Origin: SpSt-398 sp041752235
Lineage (GTDB): Bacteria; Bacteroidota; Bacteroidia; Chitinophagales; Chitinophagaceae
DNA length: 64,000 bases
Direction of reading: 5' to 3'
Assembly (NCBI GenBank): GCA_041752235.1
Contig: JBGSHM010000029.1
Span: forward strand, 1-64,000
The notes beneath the pieces were generated by a model. The model saw only the letters and a program-made list of their open reading frames with translations, was not told the DNA's origin and searched no databases. A program made the translations under genes and the position numbers. The stretch's first letter is position 1; every line of letters begins with the position of its first letter. Below, piece after piece: positions 44,897 through 53,913 of the stretch.

Positions 44897-47800
44897 ATGG
44901 AGTACAATTTCAGAAGCATTGAGAAAAAATGGCAGCAGACATGGAAGGAATCGGGGGTGTACAAGGTCTCCAATGAATCTTCCAAACCTAAGTTTTATGT
45001 GTTGGATATGTTCCCTTATCCCAGTGGGGCAGGGCTGCATGTGGGTCATCCTCTTGGGTATATCGCCAGTGATATTTTTGCCCGATTTAAAAGATTAAAG
45101 GGTTACAATGTCCTTCACCCAATGGGCTATGATGCCTTTGGACTTCCTGCCGAGCAGTATGCCATAGATCATGGGGTACACCCTGCTGTCAGTACCGAAG
45201 CGAATATTGCCAATTTCAGACAGCAATTGGACAATATCGGGTTTTGTTTTGACTGGGATCGGGAAGTACGTACCTGTGAACCTTCCTATTACAAGTGGAC
45301 CCAATGGATATTTCTTGAGCTTTTTCATGCCTACTTCGATCATTCTGACCAAAAGGCCAAGCCCATCTCATTTTTGGAAAAGGAGTTTGAAAAGTTTGGT
45401 TCTTCTTCGGTCAATGGGAAACGGTCCCCAGTAACCTTTACCGCTCAGGAATGGAACGCCTATGATGAAAAGACCCGGATGGACATCCTCATGAACTTCC
45501 GGCTGGCCTATTGTGGTTATGGAGAGGTAAACTGGTGCGAAGCCCTGGGAACGGTGTTGGCCAATGATGAAGTGGTGAATGGTGTGAGTGAGCGTGGGGG
45601 GCATCCGGTAGTAAAAAAGAAATTAAGACAATGGTATCTCCGGATCACCGAATATGCCGATCGCCTGTTGGAAGGGTTGGAGCGGATCGACTTCAGTGAT
45701 GCCATGAAGGAAATGCAAAGCAACTGGATCGGGAAAAGCAGTGGAGCGGAGATACAATTTGATATTGAAACCCCTGCTGGAGATAAACTACCCCTTGTCG
45801 TATATACCACCCGGCCTGACACCATTTTCGGAGTGGATTTCATGGTGGTAGCACCCGAATTGGATTTGGTGGAAAAGATCACCACCGCCGACCAAAAAAA
45901 GAAGGTAGACGAATACTTGACCTATGTAAAAAGCCGGAGCGAACGGGAGCGGATGGCTGAAAAGAAGATCACCGGCGTATTTACCGGGGCCTATGCCATC
46001 AATCCCTTTGATGGTCGTAAGATCCCCGTATGGGCCAGCGAGTATGTGTTGGCAGGATACGGCACCGGGGCTATTATGGCGGTACCCTGTGGCGATCAAC
46101 GCGATTTCTTATTCGCCAAACACTTTGAAATTCCCATTACCAATATCATTGGCGAACATTATAATGGTGAGGAGGCCAATCCTACCAAAGAGGCTAAATT
46201 GGAAAATTCAGGTTTTTTGAATGGTATGGCCATGCGGGAGGCCCTGGAGAAAGTGATCGGGGAAGTGGAAAAGAAAGGGATCGGCCGCCGCAAAGTGAAT
46301 TTCAAAATGAGGGATGCTGCTTTTAGCCGCCAACGCTATTGGGGCGAGCCTTTTCCCATAGTCTGGCAAGATGGCACGGCTTATCCCTTAAACCAGAAAG
46401 AACTTCCCCTTATTCTTCCAAAAGTTGAAAAATATGGCCCGGGACCTGAAGGAGAAGGGCCACTTGCAAATATTCCAGAATGGATCCTCATCCCCAACCC
46501 TTCTCCACAAGTGGAGAAGGGGGCAGCGAGAGTTCCTAAGTACGGGATAAAAAGTCCAGTACAATATGAATTGGCAAAGGAACTCAGAAAGGGACATACA
46601 GACGCTGAAAAGAAACTTTGGGAATTGTTGAGAGATTCGAAGTTGGGAACTAAATTTCGCCGTCAACATCCCATTGATGCTTATATAGTAGATTTTGTAT
46701 CTCTACAGGAGCGATTGATCATTGAGGTAGATGGGGGATATCATAATAATTCCGAGCAGACGGAGTATGACAATCAAAGAACAAAAATCCTTAATGAGAT
46801 TGGGTTTGATGTTATAAGATTTACCAATGAAGAAGTGCTCTCCGACCCTTATAAAATAAAAAATAGAATAAAGGAAAGTATATCCCGAATCAAGGACACT
46901 TCCCCTCTCCCCTCTGGGGAGAGGGGGCAGGGGGTGAGGGAATCTTCTACGATGCCCGGCTACGCCGGCTCATCCTGGTACTTCCTGCGCTATATGGATC
47001 CCCATAATGAAAACGAATTCTGTTCCCGAAAGGCATCCGATTATTGGGGGCAGGTAGATCTCTATATCGGAGGAACCGAGCATGCTGTGGGTCATTTGCT
47101 GTATAGCCGCATGTGGACCAAGGTTCTCTATGACCTCGGCCATATCGGACATGATGAGCCCTACAAAAAACTGGTGAACCAGGGAATGATACAAGGAAGC
47201 AGCCGGTTTGTGTACAGGGTAAGAGGCACCCATCAATTTGTCTCGGCCGGGTTAAAAGATCAATATGAAACAGATACCCTTCACGTGGATGTGAACATGG
47301 TAGATGGATTGGAACTGAATATTGATGCGTTTAGAAAATGGCGCAACGGTGAATACAAGGATGCTGAATTGATTGGAGAAGATGGATCCATTTCTTCCCC
47401 CCACACCGCAAATGGTGAGGGGCATGCAGTGAGATACCTCTGCGGCGCCGAAGTGGAGAAGATGTCTAAATCCAAATTCAACACTGTCAACCCCGATGAC
47501 CTCGTACAACGCTATGGCGCAGATACCTTCCGGATGTATGAAATGTTCCTCGGACCGGTAGAGATCAGTAAACCCTGGGATACCAAAGGAATTGAAGGGG
47601 TACACCGTTTTTTGAAAAAATTCTGGCGGCTTTTTGCCACCGAGGAGAAAGGCTGGATCGTGAACGAACAGGCTCCGACCGATGCCGAGTTGAAGGTGTT
47701 GCATAAAACCATCCGAAAAATCGGGGATGATACCGAACGATTTAGTTTTAATACGGCGGTGAGCGCCTTTATGATCGCCACGAATGAACTCGCTGACCTG

Positions 47801-48142
47801 AATTGCCATAAAAAGGCGATCCTCGAACCCCTGGTCATCCTGCTTACGCCCTATGCCCCACATATCTGCGAAGAGATATGGAGCCAAATGGGAAATAGCG
47901 GTACCGTATTGGATGCGACCTTCCCGGTATTTGAAGAAAAATATGTGAAAGAATCCACCAAGGATTACCCAGTCGCCATCAATGGAAAGACCCGTACCGA
48001 AATGACCCTCGCCCTTGATGCTTCACCCCAAGAGGTCGAAGCCCTGGTGCTGGCCAATGAAGTCGTGCAAAAATGGCTGGAAGGCAAAGCGCCTAAGAAA
48101 GTAATCTTTGTTAAGGGGAAGATGGTCAATGTAGTGGTGTGA
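44897..48142 (+). CDS. leuS: Leucyl-tRNA synthetase with in-frame DUF559 insert
   Basis: 1081 residues; usual Bacteroidota LeuRS is about 930. It charges tRNA-Leu with leucine. The HVGH signature (48-51), the editing domain (about 290-440), RQRYWGEPFPI and KMSKS (855-859) are intact. Between IPEWI (526-530) and the conserved TMPGYAGSSWYFLRYMDP (685 on) lies about 150 extra residues. They contain a DUF559 PD-(D/E)XK-like nuclease domain (about 556-666) with KFRRQHPI, VDF (D599) and IIEVDGGYH (E610, D612, H616). No stop or shift interrupts the frame. The insertion sits in the connective region before the catalytic-core helices, so the enzyme must tolerate it. A heptamer hairpin follows the stop. 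Confidence 0.95.
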   Translation: MEYNFRSIEKKWQQTWKESGVYKVSNESSKPKFYVLDMFPYPSGAGLHVGHPLGYIASDIFARFKRLKGYNVLHPMGYDAFGLPAEQYAIDHGVHPAVSTEANIANFRQQLDNIGFCFDWDREVRTCEPSYYKWTQWIFLELFHAYFDHSDQKAKPISFLEKEFEKFGSSSVNGKRSPVTFTAQEWNAYDEKTRMDILMNFRLAYCGYGEVNWCEALGTVLANDEVVNGVSERGGHPVVKKKLRQWYLRITEYADRLLEGLERIDFSDAMKEMQSNWIGKSSGAEIQFDIETPAGDKLPLVVYTTRPDTIFGVDFMVVAPELDLVEKITTADQKKKVDEYLTYVKSRSERERMAEKKITGVFTGAYAINPFDGRKIPVWASEYVLAGYGTGAIMAVPCGDQRDFLFAKHFEIPITNIIGEHYNGEEANPTKEAKLENSGFLNGMAMREALEKVIGEVEKKGIGRRKVNFKMRDAAFSRQRYWGEPFPIVWQDGTAYPLNQKELPLILPKVEKYGPGPEGEGPLANIPEWILIPNPSPQVEKGAARVPKYGIKSPVQYELAKELRKGHTDAEKKLWELLRDSKLGTKFRRQHPIDAYIVDFVSLQERLIIEVDGGYHNNSEQTEYDNQRTKILNEIGFDVIRFTNEEVLSDPYKIKNRIKESISRIKDTSPLPSGERGQGVRESSTMPGYAGSSWYFLRYMDPHNENEFCSRKASDYWGQVDLYIGGTEHAVGHLLYSRMWTKVLYDLGHIGHDEPYKKLVNQGMIQGSSRFVYRVRGTHQFVSAGLKDQYETDTLHVDVNMVDGLELNIDAFRKWRNGEYKDAELIGEDGSISSPHTANGEGHAVRYLCGAEVEKMSKSKFNTVNPDDLVQRYGADTFRMYEMFLGPVEISKPWDTKGIEGVHRFLKKFWRLFATEEKGWIVNEQAPTDAELKVLHKTIRKIGDDTERFSFNTAVSAFMIATNELADLNCHKKAILEPLVILLTPYAPHICEEIWSQMGNSGTVLDATFPVFEEKYVKESTKDYPVAINGKTRTEMTLALDASPQEVEALVLANEVVQKWLEGKAPKKVIFVKGKMVNVVV
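46498..46526. repeat. Palindrome at the 5' end of the DUF559 insert
   Basis: CCCTTCTCCAC and GTGGAGAAGGG form a perfect 11-bp stem with loop AA, followed by GGCAG. It matches the palindrome at 46902-46930 at 22 of 29 positions. It encodes PSPQVEKG. Confidence 0.9.
46902..46930. repeat. Palindrome at the 3' end of the DUF559 insert
   Basis: CCCCTCTCCCC and GGGGAGAGGGG form a perfect 11-bp stem with loop TCT, followed by GGCAG as in the 5' copy. It encodes PLPSGERGQ. Confidence 0.9.
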
Positions 48143-48209
48143 GTCGAGAAACGTGAGACGTCAGTCGTGAGTGGTAAATGTACTAAACTCACGATTCACG
48201 TCTCACGAC
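48139..48209. repeat. Heptamer hairpin between leuS and the SET gene
   Basis: The left arm has GTGAGTCG, CGTGAGAC and CGTGAGT units; the right arm ACTCACG, ATTCACG, TCTCACG and ACTCACG. The arms are inverted, so the hairpin may also end transcription of both convergent genes. Confidence 0.8.
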
Positions 48210-48707
48210 TCACGCTTTCCCCGCCAACATTTCCTCAATAAAATCCGTCAACTTATACCGCTTTAATACCTCTTCTGAAAGGGAAGCGGCGCCATTGATC
48301 ATGCCCAAACAGCCCGGCTGATTACACATACATTGGAAGGGTTGTGCCATATCCCATTCGGTAGAAGGATAAAAAAAGGTAAACTCATCACCCGGTTGTA
48401 TGGGCTGAAGGGCCGTTAACTCCATGGTGGTGGTATTGAAAAAAACATTGGGGTTGCAACTGTGATTGATATACTGCAAATATTGCGGCAATAACGTAAT
48501 GTGTTTTTTGATACCCACTTGTACCGTTAGATAGGATGGTTTACGGGAAACAAAGGAGGCGCCGAATGGGCTTACCAGATCACCTGGCTGAAATTCTTTT
48601 AAGGCATGTAATGATTTGTTGCCGGTTGCCGTGGATTCGATGACTTCACAAAACTCATTGGAAAAGACGGAACGGAACGGGAGGGGGTTCGATGCAGGAT
48701 TGAGCAT
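48210..48707 (-). CDS. SET domain protein
   Basis: 165 residues. The SET fold of S-adenosylmethionine-dependent lysine methyltransferases is indicated by the knot motif YINHSCNPNVFF, by GDEFTFFYPSTEWDM, and by a post-SET-like zinc motif CMCNQPGCLG. The N-terminal part is short, with no pre-SET domain. Bacterial SET proteins may methylate ribosomal or DNA-associated proteins, but no target can be inferred here. It is divergent from the AraC-type regulator with a 141-base AT-rich gap. Confidence 0.85.
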   Translation of the reverse strand: MLNPASNPLPFRSVFSNEFCEVIESTATGNKSLHALKEFQPGDLVSPFGASFVSRKPSYLTVQVGIKKHITLLPQYLQYINHSCNPNVFFNTTTMELTALQPIQPGDEFTFFYPSTEWDMAQPFQCMCNQPGCLGMINGAASLSEEVLKRYKLTDFIEEMLAGKA

Positions 48708-48848
48708 AAAGATGGGTTAGTAGTATTTATAAATGAATTTATATAGAATATAGCGGTGTAAAAAAATATTTTATTCCCATTTTCAAAACATTAAACTAAC
48801 TATCGTTATTCTATTGCCAATTGGTATATTCATTCATATAACTATTTC

Positions 48849-50060
48849 ATGCGATTTGATTATAATTTCTATTCCTCTTTCCTATTGGTGTTCTTTATCC
48901 ATGGACTGGTATACGCTGGTATGGTTTTGAGAAAGGGATTGCGTCGGGAGAACCCCTCCGACCTATGGCTGGCCTTTTTCTTATTGCTGGGTCAGCTCTA
49001 TATATTGCCCTGGATGGTGGGTTTTGCCGGGTGGTATGATAACCAGCCTTACCGCGACCTGCTCTTTTATATTCCCTTTCAGCATTTGTACCTATTAGGC
49101 CCCGTAGTATATTTCTATGTACAAAGTCTGCTTAACCCTGGATTTGTTTTTACCCGGAAGGACCTGCTCCATTTTCTTCCGGCCGCTTTATACCTTTTGT
49201 TCAGTCTTATTGTATTCATAACGGATAAGCTTGTCCTTCAACGGTATTATTTTTTGGTTGATGAGGTTGATCCTGATTTTGACACCTGGTACCAGGTAAC
49301 AGGCTTTCTGTCCATGTTCTTCTATTTCGCGCTTTCCTTCCGGTATTATCGGGTATACAGGCGATTGATCGTCCAGGTGGTCAGCTATGCGGATACCATG
49401 CTTTTCTTTTGGATCAAGCGCTTTCTGATGGCCTTTCTTCTTATCCTGCTGGTCAGGGCCCTCTTTTATATTCTGGACCTGATATGGGGATATTGGTACA
49501 CCGACACCTGGTGGTATTTTCTGGCCTTTGCATTGATTGTCTATTATATCGCCATTACCGGATACTCCAACTCAATGGTATCCCGGATCGCTTTTCGGTT
49601 CAAATTTTTTCAGGAAAAAAAGGTCTATCTGCTATCCGGGCCAAGTAAACAATTGGAGGACCTGGAAGTGATCGAGATAGGCGAGCCTGAACAGGAAACC
49701 AATTCCACCGCCAAGGAGGCCAACAGCCAATGGTTGGAAAAAGTGAAGGAGGCCATGGAAAAAGGAAAGGCCTACACGGACCCGGAACTGACCTTAACCC
49801 AACTTGCAAGGCAACTGGGCACCAACCCTTCGTTGTTGTCAAAAGTGGTCAACCAGGGGTATAAGTCGTCCTTTAATGATATGGTGAATGCATACCGGGT
49901 TGCCGCGATGAAGGAAAAACTGATCCAAAAAGAACATCATCGGCAGACCTTATTGGCTATTGCCTTTGAATGCGGGTTCAATTCAAAAGCTACCTTCAAC
50001 CGCGCTTTTCAACGGCATACGGGCCAATCACCCCGCGACTTTACCAAATCCATCGAGTAA
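48849..50060 (+). CDS. Membrane-anchored AraC family regulator
   Basis: 403 residues. The N-terminal half (about 8-245) has seven or eight hydrophobic helices; the C-terminal AraC DNA-binding domain (about 300-403) has two helix-turn-helix units (LTLTQLARQLGTNPSLLSKVVN and LLAIAFECGFNSKATFNRAFQRHTGQSPRDF). This class senses an envelope or extracellular signal directly in the membrane; the signal is unknown. A small exported protein gene follows and may be its target (inference from position only). Confidence 0.9.
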   Translation: MRFDYNFYSSFLLVFFIHGLVYAGMVLRKGLRRENPSDLWLAFFLLLGQLYILPWMVGFAGWYDNQPYRDLLFYIPFQHLYLLGPVVYFYVQSLLNPGFVFTRKDLLHFLPAALYLLFSLIVFITDKLVLQRYYFLVDEVDPDFDTWYQVTGFLSMFFYFALSFRYYRVYRRLIVQVVSYADTMLFFWIKRFLMAFLLILLVRALFYILDLIWGYWYTDTWWYFLAFALIVYYIAITGYSNSMVSRIAFRFKFFQEKKVYLLSGPSKQLEDLEVIEIGEPEQETNSTAKEANSQWLEKVKEAMEKGKAYTDPELTLTQLARQLGTNPSLLSKVVNQGYKSSFNDMVNAYRVAAMKEKLIQKEHHRQTLLAIAFECGFNSKATFNRAFQRHTGQSPRDFTKSIE

Positions 50061-50194
50061 CAATCCTTGTTCTTCAATGCATTAGATAGGGTGAGACCTG
50101 TAAGCAGGAAATGATCCATCTTTTATTGGCCTCAATACATGGTATGAGGCGACCTGGATATCGCAATTCCCCATTTTTGGAAAAACGATTTACC

Positions 50195-50734
50195 ATGTAC
50201 AACAAAAAATTATCCCAACGCCATCTTTCTTCTGCCTTTTTGTTCAGCCTGCTGATCCTGTTTGGTCTATTCATCCAGGCCAAACAGCAGCCACGGATCG
50301 AACCCAATGAACTGGTATTGTTAAAAGGGAATTGGGATGGAACCCTGGCTTATAAAGATTATACCACGGGTCAAATGGATACCATTCCAGTTAACTTAAA
50401 CGCTGAGCAGGATGATCAGAAATGGGTATTGCACTATTATTACCCTACGGAACCTTCAAAAGGATGGACAGATGAATACCTCTTCAGCGCGGATAGAACG
50501 ATGATCAATGAGTTCAGGTTAGTTGACAAGCAAAAAATGGGCGAAGGGAGCCTGAAACTGGTATTGGAAGGAAAGGGAAAGGACGGGAATGAACAACGCG
50601 CTTGTACCTATCGCCAGGAGATCAAATTGGTTAAACTGGAATTTATCTTACAGCGTTACGTACGGTATGAAGGAGAAACATCTTTTTTCCTGCGCAACGA
50701 ATTTCACCTCAGGCGCCCGGCTTTGGCTCATTGA
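50195..50734 (+). CDS. Exported hypothetical protein
   Basis: 179 residues with an N-terminal signal-like helix (about 10-28, SSAFLFSLLILFGLFIQA). The mature part is beta-rich (LLKGNWDGTLAYKDYTTGQMDTIP, WTDEYLFSADRTMINEFRLVDK) and looks like a lipocalin-type barrel; I do not recognise the family. The start at 50195 was chosen over 50111 because of the signal peptide. The last 7 bases overlap the end of the convergent gene at 50728. Confidence 0.7.
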   Translation: MYNKKLSQRHLSSAFLFSLLILFGLFIQAKQQPRIEPNELVLLKGNWDGTLAYKDYTTGQMDTIPVNLNAEQDDQKWVLHYYYPTEPSKGWTDEYLFSADRTMINEFRLVDKQKMGEGSLKLVLEGKGKDGNEQRACTYRQEIKLVKLEFILQRYVRYEGETSFFLRNEFHLRRPALAH

Positions 50735-51756
50735 TTTGCTACCGGGTTCGCTGGTTTTACCAACTTTATAGCGGCACTGGTCTGTTCCGTACTGGAAAGC
50801 ATGGCTTCATACCGACGGTTATTCACCATCGCGATCATGTAAGATGTATTGGGTGGTATCTCCCCGAGGTTTTCGGCTACCATGACAAGATCATTGCTGT
50901 CTTTCAGGTCAGCTACGGAGATCCGGATCGTATGGGCCACGGCCGATAAACGAATATGCTCAAATACCAGTCGGTCATTCAGGAATAATGAAATGGAATC
51001 TCCATCGATCTGGGCATTGTCATAAAATTTAAGCTCTATACTATCGCCTGTCACAGGTATCTCCAGACTGTATTCTTTTTTCCGATGGAAATATTTGTCC
51101 TCGATGGTAAGTACAGGCTGGGGTTTGGGAGTTGTTTTAACCACTACCGGTTCTGCTTTTTTCTCCGGCAGAGGTTCAATGGTTACCGGCGGAGGTGCAG
51201 GTGAAGGTTGTGGTTGCTGTGTAGGTGCGGGGGGTGCTTTTGCAATGGAAGCAATGCTGTCAATGATCCAGGGGTCATTGGCCCCAACGGTATAATTATC
51301 GATCACATAGTCCCATTCATCAAAAAAGGAAGCCGTTGCTGTTTTATTGAGATGAACATCTCCCCGGTCCTTGTCCGGTTCATCCCGCTCCACCACCTTA
51401 CCATCCAATTTCATGATGCCTTCACCGGGGCAATTAAAATCAGCCCTGGCCAGATTAGGCGTATTTCCGGGTCTTAGAGAAAGGCCCCTGCCCGTCTTTT
51501 CTTCAATCAATTGATCATCCCACCACACGGTTTCATTGGTGGAAGCATCAAAAAAACCTTTGATGGCATATCGACGGTATTGCGTAGGGGAGGTATAGTA
51601 GTAGGAAGTGCCGGTGAGGCTGTCACCATGCTGGATGATCTTTATTTCTACCTGCTGGCGGTTGATCTTACCCTTCCATACCCCAGTTACCATTTGGGCA
51701 TATACAGGAAATAGTCCGATAAGCAGCGTAAGCAGGGTCAATAGTGTTTTTTTCAT
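50728..51756 (-). CDS. Exported protein with Pro-rich linker
   Basis: 342 residues with a signal peptide (about 1-20, ending PVYAQ). The N-terminal beta domain (about 21-165) starts VTGVWKGKINRQQVEIKI, a lipocalin-like opening. A Pro/Lys-rich linker (about 170-215) is followed by a C-terminal beta domain (about 220-342; IELKFYDNAQIDGDSISLFLNDRLVF) typical of many Bacteroidota secreted proteins. No catalytic motif is recognised. The linker suggests that it spans the periplasm or separates two binding domains (inference). Confidence 0.75.
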   Translation of the reverse strand: MKKTLLTLLTLLIGLFPVYAQMVTGVWKGKINRQQVEIKIIQHGDSLTGTSYYYTSPTQYRRYAIKGFFDASTNETVWWDDQLIEEKTGRGLSLRPGNTPNLARADFNCPGEGIMKLDGKVVERDEPDKDRGDVHLNKTATASFFDEWDYVIDNYTVGANDPWIIDSIASIAKAPPAPTQQPQPSPAPPPVTIEPLPEKKAEPVVVKTTPKPQPVLTIEDKYFHRKKEYSLEIPVTGDSIELKFYDNAQIDGDSISLFLNDRLVFEHIRLSAVAHTIRISVADLKDSNDLVMVAENLGEIPPNTSYMIAMVNNRRYEAMLSSTEQTSAAIKLVKPANPVANQ

Positions 51757-51867
51757 TCGGTCGTTTTACGATCGGGGACAGGTAAAAACGTCCCGGGGAA
51801 CGGATTATTTTTTAATGAAATGCCAAAAATGATGCCACCGGCCCCTGAGGCTTGCTACCTTTAGGGC

Positions 51868-52719
51868 ATGAAAAAGCTTTTCCTTTCCAACCTGTTCATC
51901 CTCTTTGGATTGGGGGTTTCCTTCGCCCAAACGGAATTAAACCTCATGACGTTTAATATTCGATTAAATGTGGCTTCCGACAGCCTGAATGCCTGGCCTT
52001 ACCGGAAAGACCTGGCCGCCTCCCAGGTACTTTTTCATGAAACCCATATTCTGGGCGTTCAGGAGGCCTTGCATGGACAGATGACAGACCTTCAGGAAAG
52101 GTTGCCCGGGTTCAGGTATATCGGTGTGGGACGGGATGATGGAAAGGAAAAAGGAGAATATTCTGCCATTTTTTATGATACCACCCGCTTGCAGGTATTG
52201 AAGAGTGGCACCTTCTGGCTTTCACAAACACCCGAGGTACCGGGGAGTAAGAGTTGGGATGCGGCGATTACACGGATCGTTAGCTGGGGGAAGTTTAAAG
52301 ACCGCAAAACGAAAAAGACATTTTTTGTTTTCAATACCCATTTTGATCATATCGGGAAGCAGGCACGTGCCGAAAGCGCGAAATTGATTCTTGAAAAAGT
52401 GAAAGCGCTCAGTGAAAACCTCCCCGTGATCGTGATGGGTGATTTTAATTCAAAACCCAATGACCTGCCCATACAAACCCTGACGGATTCTGGTAATCCG
52501 GACAGGCTATATGATACAAAACTCCTTTCCGAAACGCCTCACTATGGGCCGGCAGGTACATTCACTGGATTTGGCGCCAAAGAGACCGATGACCAACCGA
52601 TTGATTTCATTTTTATAAAAAAGGGAATAAAGGTGCTCAAACACGCGACTCTTTCGCAAACCTGGAAGGGTCGGTTTTCTTCGGATCATTTTCCTGTTTG
52701 GGTGAAAGTGAAGATTTGA
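51868..52719 (+). CDS. Endonuclease/exonuclease/phosphatase family protein
   Basis: 283 residues, exported (signal peptide about 1-20, ending SFAQT). The EEP fold is indicated by LMTFNIRLN, GVQEAL, NTHFDHIG, VMGDFNSKPND, and the final pair in DFIFIKKG and SSDHFPVWVKV. These include the metal-binding Asn, Glu, Asp and His residues. An extracytoplasmic phosphodiesterase or sugar-phosphate/lipid phosphatase is more likely than DNA repair, given the signal peptide. Confidence 0.9.
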   Translation: MKKLFLSNLFILFGLGVSFAQTELNLMTFNIRLNVASDSLNAWPYRKDLAASQVLFHETHILGVQEALHGQMTDLQERLPGFRYIGVGRDDGKEKGEYSAIFYDTTRLQVLKSGTFWLSQTPEVPGSKSWDAAITRIVSWGKFKDRKTKKTFFVFNTHFDHIGKQARAESAKLILEKVKALSENLPVIVMGDFNSKPNDLPIQTLTDSGNPDRLYDTKLLSETPHYGPAGTFTGFGAKETDDQPIDFIFIKKGIKVLKHATLSQTWKGRFSSDHFPVWVKVKI

Positions 52720-52730
52720 TTTTTGCGATA

Positions 52731-52810
52731 TTACCGCCAAGACGCTAAGGTGCAAGGTTACGCTACCAGGGGTATGGTGCTTCTTATTGTCTTCCTGCCT
52801 TTGCAGTAAA
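52731..52810. repeat. Dispersed palindrome family A, copy 10, degenerate
   Basis: TTACCGCCAAGACGCTAAGG on the left is well conserved; the right arm (TGCCTTTGCAGTAAAA) has diverged. It lies directly upstream of ruvB. Confidence 0.75.
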
Positions 52811-52846
52811 ATTCTTTAGTTTTACACCGTAACCCGAATTTAAACA

Positions 52847-53875
52847 ATGGCCAATCCAAACCTCCAAGCTGATAGTGATAATCTGAGTGCCGCGGACAAG
52901 GAATTTGAGAATAATATCCGTCCGGCGCAGATCGCTGATTTTTCCGGGCAGGAGCAGGCCATTGATAACCTCCGGATATTTATCAAGGCCGCCAAACTCA
53001 GAGGAGAGGCCCTTGATCACATCCTCTTTCATGGCCCTCCTGGTTTGGGCAAGACCACCCTATCCCGTATCGTGGCCAATGAATTAGGGGTAAATATCAA
53101 AGAAACATCCGGGCCGGTTATTGAAAAACCCGGCGACCTGGCGGGTTTGCTTACCAGTCTCGAACCACAGGATGTACTCTTTATTGATGAAATTCATCGG
53201 TTGAGTACGGTGGTGGAAGAATACCTCTACTCAGCCATGGAGGATTATCGGATCGATATTATGATCGAATCAGGGCCCAATGCCCGGAGTATACAGATCA
53301 ACCTGCATCCTTTTACCCTGATCGGTGCTACCACAAGGAGTGGGTTACTTACGGCTCCCTTGCTTTCCCGGTTTGCCATCAAATCCAGGCTCGAATACTA
53401 TAATGCCGAGACCCTGCAACGGATCGTCAAACGATCCGCCGGCATCTTGGATGTTGGGATCACTTCGGATGCCTGTGGGGAGATCTCCCGCCGAAGCAGA
53501 GGAACACCCCGTATTGCCAATGGCCTTTTGCGTCGGGTACGCGATTTTGCCCAGGTATTGAATGAGGGAAAGATCGACCTGGCCATTACGCAACATGCCC
53601 TGCGGGCGCTGAATGTGGATGAACATGGATTGGATGATATGGATAACCGCATCCTGCGCACCATCATTGATAAATTCAAAGGAGGCCCGGTAGGGATCAC
53701 CACCATCGCCACAGCGGTGGGAGAGGAATCAGGCACCCTCGAGGAGGTGTACGAACCATTCCTGATTCAGGAAGGATTTTTACAACGCACCCCCCGCGGG
53801 CGTGAGGCGACAGCAAAAGCCTATGAGCACTTGGGTAAGAAGAAAATGGGAGGGGGTACGCTCTTTGAGGAATAG
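52847..53875 (+). CDS. ruvB: Holliday junction helicase RuvB
   Basis: 342 residues. AAA+ motor that drives branch migration with RuvA. Walker A is GPPGLGKTT (about 63-71), Walker B is LFIDEIHRL, sensor 1 is GATTRSGLLTAPL, and the C-terminal winged helix ends IQEGFLQRTPRGR. The length is typical. It is encoded apart from ruvC (37823-38413), with no ruvA seen. Confidence 0.97.
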   Translation: MANPNLQADSDNLSAADKEFENNIRPAQIADFSGQEQAIDNLRIFIKAAKLRGEALDHILFHGPPGLGKTTLSRIVANELGVNIKETSGPVIEKPGDLAGLLTSLEPQDVLFIDEIHRLSTVVEEYLYSAMEDYRIDIMIESGPNARSIQINLHPFTLIGATTRSGLLTAPLLSRFAIKSRLEYYNAETLQRIVKRSAGILDVGITSDACGEISRRSRGTPRIANGLLRRVRDFAQVLNEGKIDLAITQHALRALNVDEHGLDDMDNRILRTIIDKFKGGPVGITTIATAVGEESGTLEEVYEPFLIQEGFLQRTPRGREATAKAYEHLGKKKMGGGTLFEE

Positions 53876-53913
53876 GTACCACGAATTTTACCGAATAAAC
53901 ACGAATGCTATCT

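Larger units (their letters stand above)
46487..46942 (+). mobile_element. DUF559 nuclease insert within leuS
   Basis: About 456 bases in frame (residues 531-682) with no counterpart in ordinary LeuRS. The encoded domain resembles free-standing DUF559 proteins of about 120 residues (ELAKELRKGHTDAEKKLW, KFRRQHPI, IIEVDGGYH, VIRFTNEEV). Palindromes related to each other lie at both ends (46498-46521 and 46902-46926). I infer a mobile or formerly mobile cassette. It lacks intein splice-junction residues, so it should remain in the mature protein. Confidence 0.75.

Noticed and set aside
46487..46942. The leuS insert as an intein or intron
   Set aside because: There is no Cys/Ser at the start, no His-Asn at the end and no intein blocks. 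The whole insert is an open frame, so no RNA splicing is needed to explain expression.
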